This document shows positions 42,564 through 51,831 of a stretch of DNA of 64,000 bases, in pieces. The notes beneath the pieces were generated by a model that saw only the letters and a list, made by a program, of their open reading frames with translations, was not told the DNA's origin and searched no databases. This DNA is from Exiguobacterium aestuarii (GTDB lineage: Bacteria > Bacillota > Bacilli > Exiguobacteriales > Exiguobacteriaceae), in NCBI RefSeq assembly GCF_020171655.1, contig NZ_JAIVAC010000001.1, positions 1,736,001 to 1,800,000 of the forward strand. The letters are read 5' to 3'. Both the position numbers and the translations under genes were made by a program. The number at the start of each line of letters is the position of its first letter. Within the stretch, counting starts at the first letter, position 1.

Positions 42564-44506
42564 TCTTCGCTTACATGATCGACCATCGGCAACTCAACAA
42601 TCATCGTCGTCCCTTCTCCGATTTGAGAGCGGACATCAATTGTGCCACCGTGCAATTGGACGATTTCTTTACAGATGGATAATCCTAATCCGGTGCCACC
42701 TATGCGACGACTTGCTTCGGATTGTGACCGATAAAATTTATCGAAGATTCGACTTGCGTCTTCCTCGGAAAGTCCCAAACCTTCATCCGTGATGGCGATT
42801 TGAATCGTGTCTCCTTCACACGTCACATCGACACTCACATTTCCACCGTCCGGGGAATACTTGATGGCATTGTTCAGGATGTTCGAGAACACCTGTCGTA
42901 GCTGAGCCGGGTCTCCTGCCACAAAGAGCGTTTCATCACAGTCGAAGTGGAAGAGATGGTTCTCTGTCGACCCCGCATGAATCTCAAGTAAGTCGGATAG
43001 TAAATCATATAGACTCTCGACTTTAAACTCAGGCGTTCCCATACCCGCCTCCATTTTTTGAACGTCTAACAGATCGCTCACGAGACGTTCGAGACGTTTC
43101 GTCTCACTCGCAATCATCTCCAAGTAGCGCTCTCGTTTCGTCTCATCTAATTGACGACTCTTCAAGAGCTCGGAAAAGCCGAGAATCGATGTGAGCGGTG
43201 TCCGCAACTCATGCGATACGGTTGCGACGAGCTCCGTCTTCACTCGATTGATCTCTGTTTCCTGGGTAATATCACGTGATACGAAGATGACACCGACACG
43301 CTCGTTCTGCAAATCGATCGGTTCGGCATACATCCGAATCGTCTTCTGACCGTCTTGCATCGTGTACGTGAACGTCTCATCGAACATTCCCTCTTCTTTC
43401 GCACGTTTCGTGAAGCGGTTCAGTCCTTCTTTGTCATCAATCTGATTCATGAACATCGGATAATACATCGCAATCGGATATAAACTCCCACGTTCGGTTG
43501 TCGGAATCGGATGTTCATATAAATCAAAGAGCGCGCTGTTTCCGAATCGTTCATTCGTCTTGAGTTCCGTGTAGACGATCGAGTCGCGCATCGTGTGCAA
43601 GATTCGGGCGGTCTTTTCACGCTCTAGGTCGACTTGATCTTGTTGATTCCGAAGCGAGGTCGCCATTTCGTTAAAAGCCTTAGATAACTGTCCGACCTCA
43701 TTTTTTAAAGGTTTAATTGGGATGAGAGTCGCACTCGGATTCGTCGCGAGTCGCTCACTGTTCGTCATGAGCGTCTGCAACTGATTCGTCAGTCGTAAAA
43801 TATACGGTTGTAAGCCAACGAACAACAGGAAGAGTGCACCGAGTAAAATCAAGAGCCACATCCATTGGGCTTGCACTAACTGTTTCGAGAGTGCATCGCG
43901 TAATTCACTTTCTTGAAAGTCGAGATCTGCCCGATAGTCGGTAAAGACCGACTCCATATCGACGATGCTTGCACTCATGTCCGCAGCGTTACTTGAGTTG
44001 AGCTTAAATCGTGTCTGAGTGGACGTCTCATTTTTCGGCATGAATTGCCCGACCGTACGCATCTGCAGGAATTCTTCATCCACTTCCCCTGCCTGCTTCG
44101 CAATCACATATTGTTCAAGCGCGGGCATGACGCGTGTCGTATAAATGGAGAAAAGGAGTCGCGCATCTTCCGCGAACTGCGTTTCTTCCTCATTGCTTGC
44201 CTGTGTTTCAAACCAGGTCGTTTGCTCATCGATATTCGTTTGAGCCTTACGCACTTCCTCTAACAGGGCGTTTTCCCCGAGGAGGACGTGACCGCGTAAC
44301 TCATACTGCATCGATTGCCACGTTTCAAATAAATCTGTCGCCCGTGCACGTTGCTCACTGATCCGCTCCAATTGAACGGTCGTTTGTTGAATCGATTGTT
44401 GCGTATAAAAATAGGTCCCAACCGATGTAAGCGTCACTAAGGCAATCAATATATAAAAAATGGTCATCACTTGTCGACTAATGCGTTGTTCAATCCAACG
44501 TTTCAT
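42551..44506 (-). CDS. Membrane sensor histidine kinase (CHASE3-like/HAMP/PAS), orphan
   Basis: 651-aa kinase. TM1 (about 12-34), an extracellular helical bundle of about 175 residues (resembling CHASE3/four-helix sensors) and TM2 (about 214-233) come first. HAMP (about 235-290), a PAS-like domain (about 298-415) and HisKA with His432 (ELVATVSHELRTPLTSILGF) follow. HATPase_c has NILNNAIKYSPDGG, DEGLGLSEEDASRIFDKFYR and GGTGLGLSICKEIV. ATG 44506 follows AGAAGG. No response regulator is adjacent on its strand; the divergent neighbour is a LytS-like kinase with its own regulator. A phosphorelay role or an unlinked regulator is likely. Confidence 0.88.
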   Translation of the reverse strand: MKRWIEQRISRQVMTIFYILIALVTLTSVGTYFYTQQSIQQTTVQLERISEQRARATDLFETWQSMQYELRGHVLLGENALLEEVRKAQTNIDEQTTWFETQASNEEETQFAEDARLLFSIYTTRVMPALEQYVIAKQAGEVDEEFLQMRTVGQFMPKNETSTQTRFKLNSSNAADMSASIVDMESVFTDYRADLDFQESELRDALSKQLVQAQWMWLLILLGALFLLFVGLQPYILRLTNQLQTLMTNSERLATNPSATLIPIKPLKNEVGQLSKAFNEMATSLRNQQDQVDLEREKTARILHTMRDSIVYTELKTNERFGNSALFDLYEHPIPTTERGSLYPIAMYYPMFMNQIDDKEGLNRFTKRAKEEGMFDETFTYTMQDGQKTIRMYAEPIDLQNERVGVIFVSRDITQETEINRVKTELVATVSHELRTPLTSILGFSELLKSRQLDETKRERYLEMIASETKRLERLVSDLLDVQKMEAGMGTPEFKVESLYDLLSDLLEIHAGSTENHLFHFDCDETLFVAGDPAQLRQVFSNILNNAIKYSPDGGNVSVDVTCEGDTIQIAITDEGLGLSEEDASRIFDKFYRSQSEASRRIGGTGLGLSICKEIVQLHGGTIDVRSQIGEGTTMIVELPMVDHVSEESSS

Positions 44507-44693
44507 GGAATGCCTTCTTCCTTTACTCCTGGACTGCCTCATTTCGTACGGTGAATGACTTTTTCTGTTCAAACAAAAAAAGTTCGGGTACGATGATGAG
44601 ACGGAGAGTCACTGCAAAAAATCCATTCACCTATTAGGAAGAATAACGTAGTGTCCTCACAAGAAACTCACAAAGAATGAAGGGAATGTGCGC

Positions 44694-46475
44694 ATGACTC
44701 GTAATCGAATGACGTTTATCTTCATCCTTGTGATGTTGATTGGCGTCAGCCTCACTTTATTGATTCGACATCAGTCAATCAATCCAACTGTCACCGTGAA
44801 ACAAGGTGAAGCCTCGCTTATTTCTTCTTCGGTTGACGAAGAGATTCTGCGCCTCGATGGATCGTGGCGTTACGAATCCGGAATCGTCTCGGAAGTCGAT
44901 CGTCGTTCCTATCGAACCATCCCATTTACGACACCATACAAAGAATCCACATATGAAATCGACCTCTCGCTTCCAAAAGGAACGTATGCGTTACTCATTC
45001 CTTCATCACTGTCCTCCTCTACGATTTTGATTGATGGAGCCTCTGTTGACACAACACGTATCAAAAATAATCGTTCAGGTGAACAACCATCACTTCTATT
45101 ACTTGACGATGGAGTGAAAGAATTTCGATTGACGATTCAACAGACACAACAAGCAGGGAATTTAGTGCCTATCGAAGAAAGTATATTGGTCGGCCCGTTA
45201 CACCAGATTATGACGACTCAAAATGCTTATACCGGATACGAATTTTTCATGTTGCTGATTTCACTGCTAATTGCCGCGTTCTATGCCATCGTTTACTTGT
45301 TCCATCGAAACGAACGATTGTACGGCTATGGCACTGCCTTCTTCATGTTGGCGAGCCTCTCCCTCATGTCCCGAGACGGCATGTGGATCTCCGGAAGTGA
45401 TAAGTTGACGTTAAGTTTGACTTTATTGAGCATAAATATGTTGATTGAATTTGCGAGATGTTTAGAACGTGTACCGTTCGATCGTTTTTTAGCGATTTTG
45501 AGGTACCCGCTTTATGGAATGACCGTTTTAGCTGTCCTCCTACCTCAATCCATCTACAGTGTATTTGAATACTTTGTATGGATCATTGTATTGTTCATCT
45601 CGTTCTTTTGGGTCGGATTGAACATTGGATGGCTTCTTGAAAAACAAAAAAACACGAATAAGCTCGAATTATTAACATTCACACTTGCCCAAATTATCGG
45701 GTATATCGGGATTATGATGTCGACGTTTATCGTGTCTTCCAATCAACAATTGTATGCCAATACGTTTACCATCGTTTACTTCTTATTAATGTTTTTACTA
45801 CTACCGATTCACTTGTCTACGGACAAAAAGAAAAAGCAACAAGTCGAAGCTTTGGCCTCACAACATGAGATGTCATTCTTCAACGCCCAAATCAAACCAC
45901 ACTTCCTCTACAATACGTTTGGGAACGTGATTGCACTATGCTATACATCACCACCTGATGCCGCTCGTCTCCTTAGTCATTTGAGCACGTACGTCCGTTT
46001 TATTTTCGAAAATGGTCGGACGGATCACGATATTTCCATTCGACAAGAAGTGGACATGATTGACTCTTATCTCGCCATCGAACAGACTCGGTTCCGTGAT
46101 TCGTTTGAAGTCGTAAAAGAGATTGACGACACGCTGTTAGACTATACGATCCCATCGCTACTGATTCAGCCACTCGTCGAAAATGCAGTTCGTCATGGTC
46201 TTTACCGGCATCCAGGGCAAAAGCGGATCACGCTTTCCATCCAAGAACAAGGTGGGATGATTGATATCCGAGTTCGTGATACAGGGAGCGGATTTGACAC
46301 TGGTCAATCGAACGAATCATCAGGCATTGGAATCTGTAATATAAAACGCCGAATTGAACATCTTCCTGGTGCAACATTTGATTTAACCTCTACTCTAAAT
46401 AGAGGTACTGCCGTTCACTTGCGATTACCCAAACAAGAAAGGACGAATCACGTAAATGCGTACGATTTTAATTGA
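44694..46475 (+). CDS. LytS/YehU-type sensor kinase with 7TM-DISM-like sensor
   Basis: 593-aa kinase of the His_kinase (PF06580) class. It has an N-terminal TM, an extracellular beta-sandwich (about 40-168; LDGSWRYESG, TYALLIPSSLSSSTILIDG, 7TMR-DISMED2-like), seven to eight TM helices (about 182-372), and the kinase domain with His403 in NAQIKPHFLYNTFGN. The ATP lid is reduced: QPLVENAVRHGL, DTGSGFD, SSGIGICNIKRRIEHL. ATG 44694 gives the right spacing from GAAGGGAA; a GTG six bases upstream does not. It overlaps the response regulator gene by 20 bases. Composition appears more AT-rich than the flanks. Confidence 0.88.
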   Translation: MTRNRMTFIFILVMLIGVSLTLLIRHQSINPTVTVKQGEASLISSSVDEEILRLDGSWRYESGIVSEVDRRSYRTIPFTTPYKESTYEIDLSLPKGTYALLIPSSLSSSTILIDGASVDTTRIKNNRSGEQPSLLLLDDGVKEFRLTIQQTQQAGNLVPIEESILVGPLHQIMTTQNAYTGYEFFMLLISLLIAAFYAIVYLFHRNERLYGYGTAFFMLASLSLMSRDGMWISGSDKLTLSLTLLSINMLIEFARCLERVPFDRFLAILRYPLYGMTVLAVLLPQSIYSVFEYFVWIIVLFISFFWVGLNIGWLLEKQKNTNKLELLTFTLAQIIGYIGIMMSTFIVSSNQQLYANTFTIVYFLLMFLLLPIHLSTDKKKKQQVEALASQHEMSFFNAQIKPHFLYNTFGNVIALCYTSPPDAARLLSHLSTYVRFIFENGRTDHDISIRQEVDMIDSYLAIEQTRFRDSFEVVKEIDDTLLDYTIPSLLIQPLVENAVRHGLYRHPGQKRITLSIQEQGGMIDIRVRDTGSGFDTGQSNESSGIGICNIKRRIEHLPGATFDLTSTLNRGTAVHLRLPKQERTNHVNAYDFN

Positions 46476-47235
46476 AGATGAACATCATATTTTAGGGATG
46501 ATGGAACGAATTGTGAAAGAAGAGCCTTCTCTTGAATGGGTCGGTTCGTTCCAAAGTCCGACTCAAGCCCTCACGTTTATTCAAGAACATCCGGTCGACC
46601 TCGTCTTTTTAGATATCGAAATGCCTGAGATGACCGGTCTTGAGCTTGCGACCTATTTACCGGAACGGACGCAAGTCGTCTTCACCACCGCACATCAACA
46701 GTATGCCGTCGAAGCGTTTAATCTGCATGCGACGCATTACTTGCTGAAGCCGATTACAGAACAGATGATCCATAGCGTCATTCCACGTATCGTTCAGCGC
46801 TATGAGGCAATCCAACAAAAAAATCCACATCAATCTTGTCGTATTCAATTCCTGGATCGTTTTTCGGTTCGAACGCAGGATGGAAATCTTGTGAAATGGC
46901 CCACTCAAAAAACCGAGGAGTTATTCGCCTACCTGGTCTATCATCGAAAACAAGTCATCAACAAATGGGTGCTCGCGGAAACACTCTATCCGGACATCGA
47001 TGAACCACAGCGCGCCCTACACAATGTGTACAACGCCATCTATCGTTTGAAAAAGACGCTAGCAGAGCACGAACTCGATATTACGGTGAAGACAATCAAT
47101 AATGGTTACTCCATCGAACTCGGTGACTCTTGTGTCTGCGACTATTATGAGTGGTTGGATGCGACAAATTCTTCGATTTCTAAGACGGAACTGAAAAATC
47201 GATTGTTTGTTGATAAAGACTATACATGGCACTAA
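46456..47235 (+). CDS. Response regulator with SARP/OmpR-like winged helix
   Basis: 259-aa regulator. The receiver (about 1-118) has phospho-Asp53 in LVFLDIEMPEMTGLELA and the conserved Lys in YLLKPI. The output region (about 128-235; WPTQKTEELFAYLVYHRKQVINKWVLAETLYPD, HNVYNAIYRLKKTL) is a SARP/Trans_reg_C-type winged helix, not the LytTR domain that usually follows LytS-like kinases. Only a short tail follows where a BTAD domain would be expected. It overlaps the kinase gene by 20 bases. GAAAGGA is its ribosome site. Targets are unknown. Confidence 0.85.
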   Translation: MRTILIEDEHHILGMMERIVKEEPSLEWVGSFQSPTQALTFIQEHPVDLVFLDIEMPEMTGLELATYLPERTQVVFTTAHQQYAVEAFNLHATHYLLKPITEQMIHSVIPRIVQRYEAIQQKNPHQSCRIQFLDRFSVRTQDGNLVKWPTQKTEELFAYLVYHRKQVINKWVLAETLYPDIDEPQRALHNVYNAIYRLKKTLAEHELDITVKTINNGYSIELGDSCVCDYYEWLDATNSSISKTELKNRLFVDKDYTWH

Positions 47236-47236
47236 G

Positions 47237-47270
47237 AAAAGGCATCTTGCGCAATCAGCGAGATGCCTTT
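47237..47270. terminator. Bidirectional terminator
   Basis: Arms AAAGGCATCT and AGATGCCTTT between the response regulator and the converging SDR gene. Confidence 0.82.
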
Positions 47271-47275
47271 CTGTA

Positions 47276-48037
47276 TTAACGTCCTGTGAATCCACCATCC
47301 ACATGAAGATGTTGCCCATTCACCCATGCCCCGTCGTTTCCCATCAAGAAAGCGACGAAACGAGCCGTATCTTCCGGCGTTCCTACCCGATTGTATGGGA
47401 ACAATGGGAGCAGGTGCTGACGAAGTTCATCGCCAATCCATCCCGTATCTGTCGGACCCGGATCGAGTGCATTCACGGAAATCCCGTACTTCCCTACTCC
47501 GTTTGCGAGTGCAGGTGTGATCGCAATCAATGCCCCTTTTGTCGCAATATACGCTAGGTTATTCGCATCAGCCCCACCCGATACTAAAAACAAAATGCGA
47601 CCGTCTTGATATCCCGCTTGCTGATAACGTTCAACAAACGCAAAAGTGAGTCCGAGTGCTCCTTCGTTGTTCACCATATAATGTTGCCTCAATACGTCGG
47701 TCGTAAAGTTCTCGGCGCTCACATGACGCTCATAGGTCGCGTTATGAATCAGTCTGCTTGGTATGCCAAGTTTGGCTTCAATCCGATCAAGTAGTCCAAC
47801 TTCGTCACCCGATGCTAAGTCATACGCCTCATGCTCCACACGGGCTCCTTGTTCGGTCAACTCTTGAGCGAATCGATCGATGAAGCCTCTCTCTTCCCCG
47901 ACCCCGTCGGTCGCGTCAAACGGACTCCAGTGTGTCAAATAGAGGTCGTGCCCCTCACGTGCGAGTTTTCGTGCGATCGCAGCCCCAATGCCTTGATTGC
48001 GACTGACTCCGGTAATGAGTGTAAGTGGTTTGTTCAT
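47276..48037 (-). CDS. Short-chain dehydrogenase/reductase
   Basis: 253-aa classical SDR. The nucleotide-binding motif is TGVSRNQGIG near the N-terminus, the active site is VSGGADANNLAYIATKGAL (Tyr-x3-Lys), and NALDPGPTDTGWI and the C-terminal GQHLHVDGG are typical. It resembles 3-oxoacyl-ACP reductase-like SDRs, but the substrate is unknown. Two adjacent ATGs (48040 and 48037) follow GGAGGAC; the second has the more usual spacing and is chosen. It sits between a two-component system and a small exported protein without an evident operon. Confidence 0.88.
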   Translation of the reverse strand: MNKPLTLITGVSRNQGIGAAIARKLAREGHDLYLTHWSPFDATDGVGEERGFIDRFAQELTEQGARVEHEAYDLASGDEVGLLDRIEAKLGIPSRLIHNATYERHVSAENFTTDVLRQHYMVNNEGALGLTFAFVERYQQAGYQDGRILFLVSGGADANNLAYIATKGALIAITPALANGVGKYGISVNALDPGPTDTGWIGDELRQHLLPLFPYNRVGTPEDTARFVAFLMGNDGAWVNGQHLHVDGGFTGR

Positions 48038-48224
48038 CATGTCCTCCGATTCGATTTTTTATGTTGTTCAGTCATTTAGTGAATCGGTGCCATCATGATT
48101 CCCCTCTTATTCCTTAATGATTGCATTATATACAATTTCACCCATACATAACCTATATATTTGTAGTCTCTTCAGATATGATGAACGTATATGATTCATC
48201 ACATCGGTATTTGGAGGCGCTTAT

Positions 48225-48731
48225 ATGAAAAAGTTAATCATGACGACATTCTGTACACTGACCATCATTGCTGTCTTCTATGCCGCTTGGTCAGATGAAT
48301 CGTTTGTCACCCTTACCCAATCCGTCGACGTAGATCAAAACGAATTGGAGCGTTACTTGACGGCTGAAGTCATGTCCCCTAATTTCGGTGGGGATGTTTA
48401 CGCGAGTTATCATATTCTCGGGACGAGTACGACTCGACAGGAAGTGTATGTATGGGCGCTTCTTCAAGAGTATTACCCAAATCATCAACAACTCGAACGA
48501 GGAACAGGCATGTCTGTCCCAATCGTCTTACGCATCGACCAATCCACAGGGGTCTCACGAATAGTCGATCATACGTTACCACGCGACGGTTCCTATTATC
48601 CTAGCGATTTACACACCTTATTCCCGTTACGTATTTCTATCGGCATTATGTATTATCCAATCGAACTTACCAACCGTCTACAACATCAACTTGAAACGGA
48701 GTTACCCCTTCCTGTATCGAATGAATACTAA
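48225..48731 (+). CDS. Secreted or membrane-anchored conserved hypothetical protein
   Basis: 168-aa protein with an N-terminal hydrophobic helix (about 4-22), either a signal peptide or an anchor. The remainder contains ASYHILGTSTTRQEVYVWALLQEYY, GMSVPIVLRI and VDHTLPRDGSYYPSDLHTLFP. This pattern is common in small exported Bacillus proteins of unknown role, but I cannot name the family. The start at ATG 48225 has a moderate GGAGG site. A terminator for the converging mbl gene lies just after it. Confidence 0.72.
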   Translation: MKKLIMTTFCTLTIIAVFYAAWSDESFVTLTQSVDVDQNELERYLTAEVMSPNFGGDVYASYHILGTSTTRQEVYVWALLQEYYPNHQQLERGTGMSVPIVLRIDQSTGVSRIVDHTLPRDGSYYPSDLHTLFPLRISIGIMYYPIELTNRLQHQLETELPLPVSNEY

Positions 48732-48768
48732 AGTTGAAGTTCATAAGTCTCAATCTAACCCACACAAA

Positions 48769-48796
48769 AACAGGCGACCGCGCGCGGTCGCCTGTT
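48769..48796 (-). terminator. Terminator after mbl
   Basis: Perfect arms AACAGGCGACCGCG and CGCGGTCGCCTGTT; on the minus strand TTTTTG follows. Confidence 0.9.
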
Positions 48797-48799
48797 CGT

Positions 48800-49786
48800 T
48801 TATTTCAATCGATCTAAGTTTTCGAGCATGATTCCTGTTCCGTGCGCGACACTGAGCGTCGGCTCTTCAGCCATCATGACTGGGAGCATGACACGCTCGG
48901 CGACGAGTTGGTCGAGACCGTGAAGGAGTGATCCCCCGCCTGTCATGATGATACCACGGTCGATGATGTCAGCGGCGAGCTCCGGTGGTGTCTGTTCAAG
49001 GACACGTTTCGTCGCTTCGACGATCTCGTTCGCTGACTCGGCCATCGCTTCACGGAGTTCTTCCGACGTGATCGTCACTGTACGTGGCAATCCACGTACC
49101 ATGTCACGTCCGCGAATGTCCATCGACTCGTTACGTCCACCTGGGAACACCGTCGCAATTTCTTTCTTGATTTGCTCGGCTGTCCGTTCCCCGATGATGA
49201 GTTTATGCTTCTCTTTGATCGCACGGAGAATGTCCGTGTCGAAACGGTCCCCTGCAATCTTGATCGTTTCACCGCACACGATGTCACCCATCGAGAGGAT
49301 GGCGACATCTGTCGTCCCGCCACCGATGTCGATGATCATGTGACCGACCGGCTTCCAGATGTCCATGCCCGAACCAACAGCTGCCGCCTTTGGTTCTACG
49401 GCGAGGAAGACTTCTTTCGCCCCTGCTTTTTCAGCAGCCTCACGAATTGCTTTCGCTTCGACTGGCGTCACGTTCGCAGGTGTACAAATCAACATGCGAA
49501 TGCCTCCGAAGAAGCCACGGACTTGAATTTTCTCGATGAAGTGACGGAGCATTTCTTCTGTGGTGGCGAAATCGGCGATGACTCCATCACGAAGAGGACG
49601 GATCGCCACGATATCACCAGGTGTACGACCAACCATCTCATACGCCTCTGAACCGACTGCTAACACTTTCCCTGTAGAGCGTTTCATCGCAACGACTGAA
49701 GGCTCGTCTAAGACGATTCCTTTCCCTTTTACGTGAATGACAACGTTTGCTGTCCCTAAATCAATCCCGATATCTTTTGAAAACAT
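48800..49786 (-). CDS. mbl: MreB-like cell-shape protein Mbl
   Basis: 328-aa bacterial actin that guides lateral-wall synthesis with MreB/MreBH. The start MFSKDIGIDLGTANVVIHVKGKGIVL is characteristic of Mbl rather than MreB. Phosphate loops are DLGTAN and IDIGGGTTDVA, adenosine contacts lie in GTGIM and ITSEELR. ATG 49786 lies downstream of a CGGAGGAAC site. It directly follows murA on the same strand, where Bacillus has spoIID...spoIIID between them. Confidence 0.96.
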   Translation of the reverse strand: MFSKDIGIDLGTANVVIHVKGKGIVLDEPSVVAMKRSTGKVLAVGSEAYEMVGRTPGDIVAIRPLRDGVIADFATTEEMLRHFIEKIQVRGFFGGIRMLICTPANVTPVEAKAIREAAEKAGAKEVFLAVEPKAAAVGSGMDIWKPVGHMIIDIGGGTTDVAILSMGDIVCGETIKIAGDRFDTDILRAIKEKHKLIIGERTAEQIKKEIATVFPGGRNESMDIRGRDMVRGLPRTVTITSEELREAMAESANEIVEATKRVLEQTPPELAADIIDRGIIMTGGGSLLHGLDQLVAERVMLPVMMAEEPTLSVAHGTGIMLENLDRLK

Positions 49787-49820
49787 GATGTATAGGTTCC
49801 TCCGTTCATTTCTTCATTGA

Positions 49821-49849
49821 AAAGAGCGAGAAGAGTCTCTCCTCGCTCT
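49821..49849 (-). terminator. Terminator between murA and mbl
   Basis: Minus-strand arms AGAGCGAG and CTCGCTCT followed by TTTC; the T-run is short, so partial read-through into mbl is possible. Confidence 0.65.
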
Positions 49850-49867
49850 CTAATTCGTGCTCGTTAC

Positions 49868-51169
49868 TTAGTTCTGAACCATTTCACTCGCAACTTCGAC
49901 AGTTCCTTGAATGCGCTCGATGTCGGCACCGAGTGCTTGAAGTTTTTTGTGGAAGTCTACGTATCCACGGTCGATATGATATAAATCACCAACGCGTGTC
50001 TCTTCTTCTGCAATGAGACCTGCTAGTATAAGTGCTGCTCCGGCACGAAGGTCAGTTGCGACGACCTCCGCTCCTTGAAGGTGAACGCCACCTTTGACGA
50101 TTGCTGAACGTCCTTCAATTTTAATGTCCGCATTCATGCGACGGAATTCTTCCACGTGCATGAAGCGATTCTCAAATACTGTTTCTGTAATCACTGATGT
50201 GCCGCCTGCTTTCAAGACGAGAGCCATCATTTGTGATTGCATGTCTGTCGGGAATCCAGGGTGTGGCATTGTCTTCACATCGACCGGCTTCAACTCATCC
50301 GGCGCTGAGACGCGCATGCCTTCCGCTGTATCTTCGAAGTGTACACCCATTTCTTCCATTTTTGAAATCAGTGGACGAAGGTGTTCACGCTCTGCACCGA
50401 TGACTTCGATGTCACTTCCTGTGATCGCACCCGCAACGAGGAATGTCCCTGCTTCGATACGGTCAGGAATGATTGAGTGTTCTGCACCTCGGAGTGTTTC
50501 CACACCTTCGATGCGAATCGTTTCTGTTCCTGCGCCACGTACGTGTGCGCCCATTCCATTCAAGAAGTTCGCAAGGTCTACGATTTCAGGCTCTTTCGCG
50601 ACGTTCTCGATGATTGTTGTACCTTCTGCAAGTACAGCTGCCATCATGATGTTCTCCGTCGCACCAACAGATGGGAAGTCCAAGTAGATTTTCGCGCCTT
50701 GGAGACGACCTTCTACAGAAGCTTCCACAAACCCGTTGCCGATGACCGTCTTCGCACCCATCGCTTCGAATCCTTTTAAGTGGAGGTCAATTGGACGTGA
50801 GCCAATTGAGCATCCGCCCGGCATCGCGACACGCGCGTGACCGAGACGAGCCAAAAGAGGTCCCATGACGAGGATTGAAGCACGCATCTTCCGAACGTAC
50901 TCGAGCGGTGCTTCATCTTTGATGTCGCCCGACGCATCGACAGTTACTTCATTCTTCTCTTCATTGAACGACACCTCTGCACCGAGGTGACGAAGTACTT
51001 TATTAATCGTGTACACGTCCGCAAGACGTGGTACGTTTTGTAAGATTGACTTTCCTTCGCTAGCTAACAGAGTGGCAACCAATGTTTTGAGTACAGCGTT
51101 CTTTGCTCCCTCAACGCGCACAGTACCTGACAGTTTACGTCCTCCACGGACTACAATCAAATCCTTCAT
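49868..51169 (-). CDS. murA: UDP-N-acetylglucosamine 1-carboxyvinyltransferase MurA
   Basis: 433-aa enolpyruvyl transferase that commits UDP-GlcNAc to peptidoglycan by adding enolpyruvate from PEP. N-terminal [10 protein letters not shown] holds Lys23-Asn24. The catalytic, fosfomycin-reactive cysteine is Cys120 in [12 protein letters not shown]. Further motifs are [15 protein letters not shown] and [12 protein letters not shown]. Its place after the atp operon and a DUF1146 gene matches murAA of B. subtilis, the main isozyme. Confidence 0.96.
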   Translation of the reverse strand: MKDLIVVRGGRKLSGTVRVEGAKNAVLKTLVATLLASEGKSILQNVPRLADVYTINKVLRHLGAEVSFNEEKNEVTVDASGDIKDEAPLEYVRKMRASILVMGPLLARLGHARVAMPGGCSIGSRPIDLHLKGFEAMGAKTVIGNGFVEASVEGRLQGAKIYLDFPSVGATENIMMAAVLAEGTTIIENVAKEPEIVDLANFLNGMGAHVRGAGTETIRIEGVETLRGAEHSIIPDRIEAGTFLVAGAITGSDIEVIGAEREHLRPLISKMEEMGVHFEDTAEGMRVSAPDELKPVDVKTMPHPGFPTDMQSQMMALVLKAGGTSVITETVFENRFMHVEEFRRMNADIKIEGRSAIVKGGVHLQGAEVVATDLRAGAALILAGLIAEEETRVGDLYHIDRGYVDFHKKLQALGADIERIQGTVEVASEMVQN

Positions 51170-51412
51170 ATCTCTCTTTGTCCTCCAACTTCATTGTTTT
51201 TTTATATAGTGCGTCGATATCCGAGTTCGGATGTGATGATGTCGATTATTAGAATGGTTTGTAAAACGTGACCGTTTCTTCATTCGTAAATAAAATCGTA
51301 ATAAATAAGTTCAAACAGAATGAAAAAAACATCATGTCAGACGAATTTATCCTACATGATAAACATATAGGAGTCGTTACAGCAGGATTACAGTTTATTA
51401 AATATTCTGTGG

Positions 51413-51631
51413 CTACTGTATAGGTGCGAGCTCTTGCGCTAGTCGGATATACTCCAAAAAGAACTGAGCAATCAACGAACCGAAGACAACAGCTACGAGA
51501 ACACGCAAGACAGCTGCTTGCGGGCTCCTCACTTGATTGAGCAATTTATCCCATTTGACGGGTAAGAGTGCCCACCAAGCGACGTAAATCGCTATGACGT
51601 AAATCGCTAGCGAAAATACGGTGTTGATCAT
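51413..51631 (-). CDS. ywzB: DUF1146 membrane protein (YwzB-like)
   Basis: 72-aa two-helix membrane protein of the DUF1146/YwzB family: hydrophobic 5-22 and 43-62 with AWWALLPVKWDKL and SPQAAVLRVLVAVVFG between. It has no known function but is strongly conserved between atpC and murA in Bacillales, as here. Start ATG 51631 follows AGGGGAATC. About 240 bases separate it from murA, which probably has its own promoter. No gene was found in that gap. Confidence 0.85.
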   Translation of the reverse strand: MINTVFSLAIYVIAIYVAWWALLPVKWDKLLNQVRSPQAAVLRVLVAVVFGSLIAQFFLEYIRLAQELAPIQ

Positions 51632-51766
51632 CGACGATTCCCCTCTTTTCTAAAATTCGTACCATTTTTAATCATATCATGTCATGTTAGAGAAAAAAAG
51701 ACACAGTGTCTCAAGATTCGAGCGGTTTAACCCATTCGATCAACTCGCTTTCTCCACAAACACACC

Positions 51767-51817
51767 AAAAGGGACGTCATCCGCAGTAAGGCCTTACTAC
51801 AGTAATTGACGCCCCTC
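51767..51817 (-). terminator. Terminator of the EAL-HDOD gene
   Basis: Long imperfect hairpin: minus-strand GGGCGTCA pairs with TGACGTCCC and inner ACTGTAGTAAGG pairs with CCTTACTGCGG, followed by TTTTG. Confidence 0.7.
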
Positions 51818-51831
51818 ACATATTTCAAACA

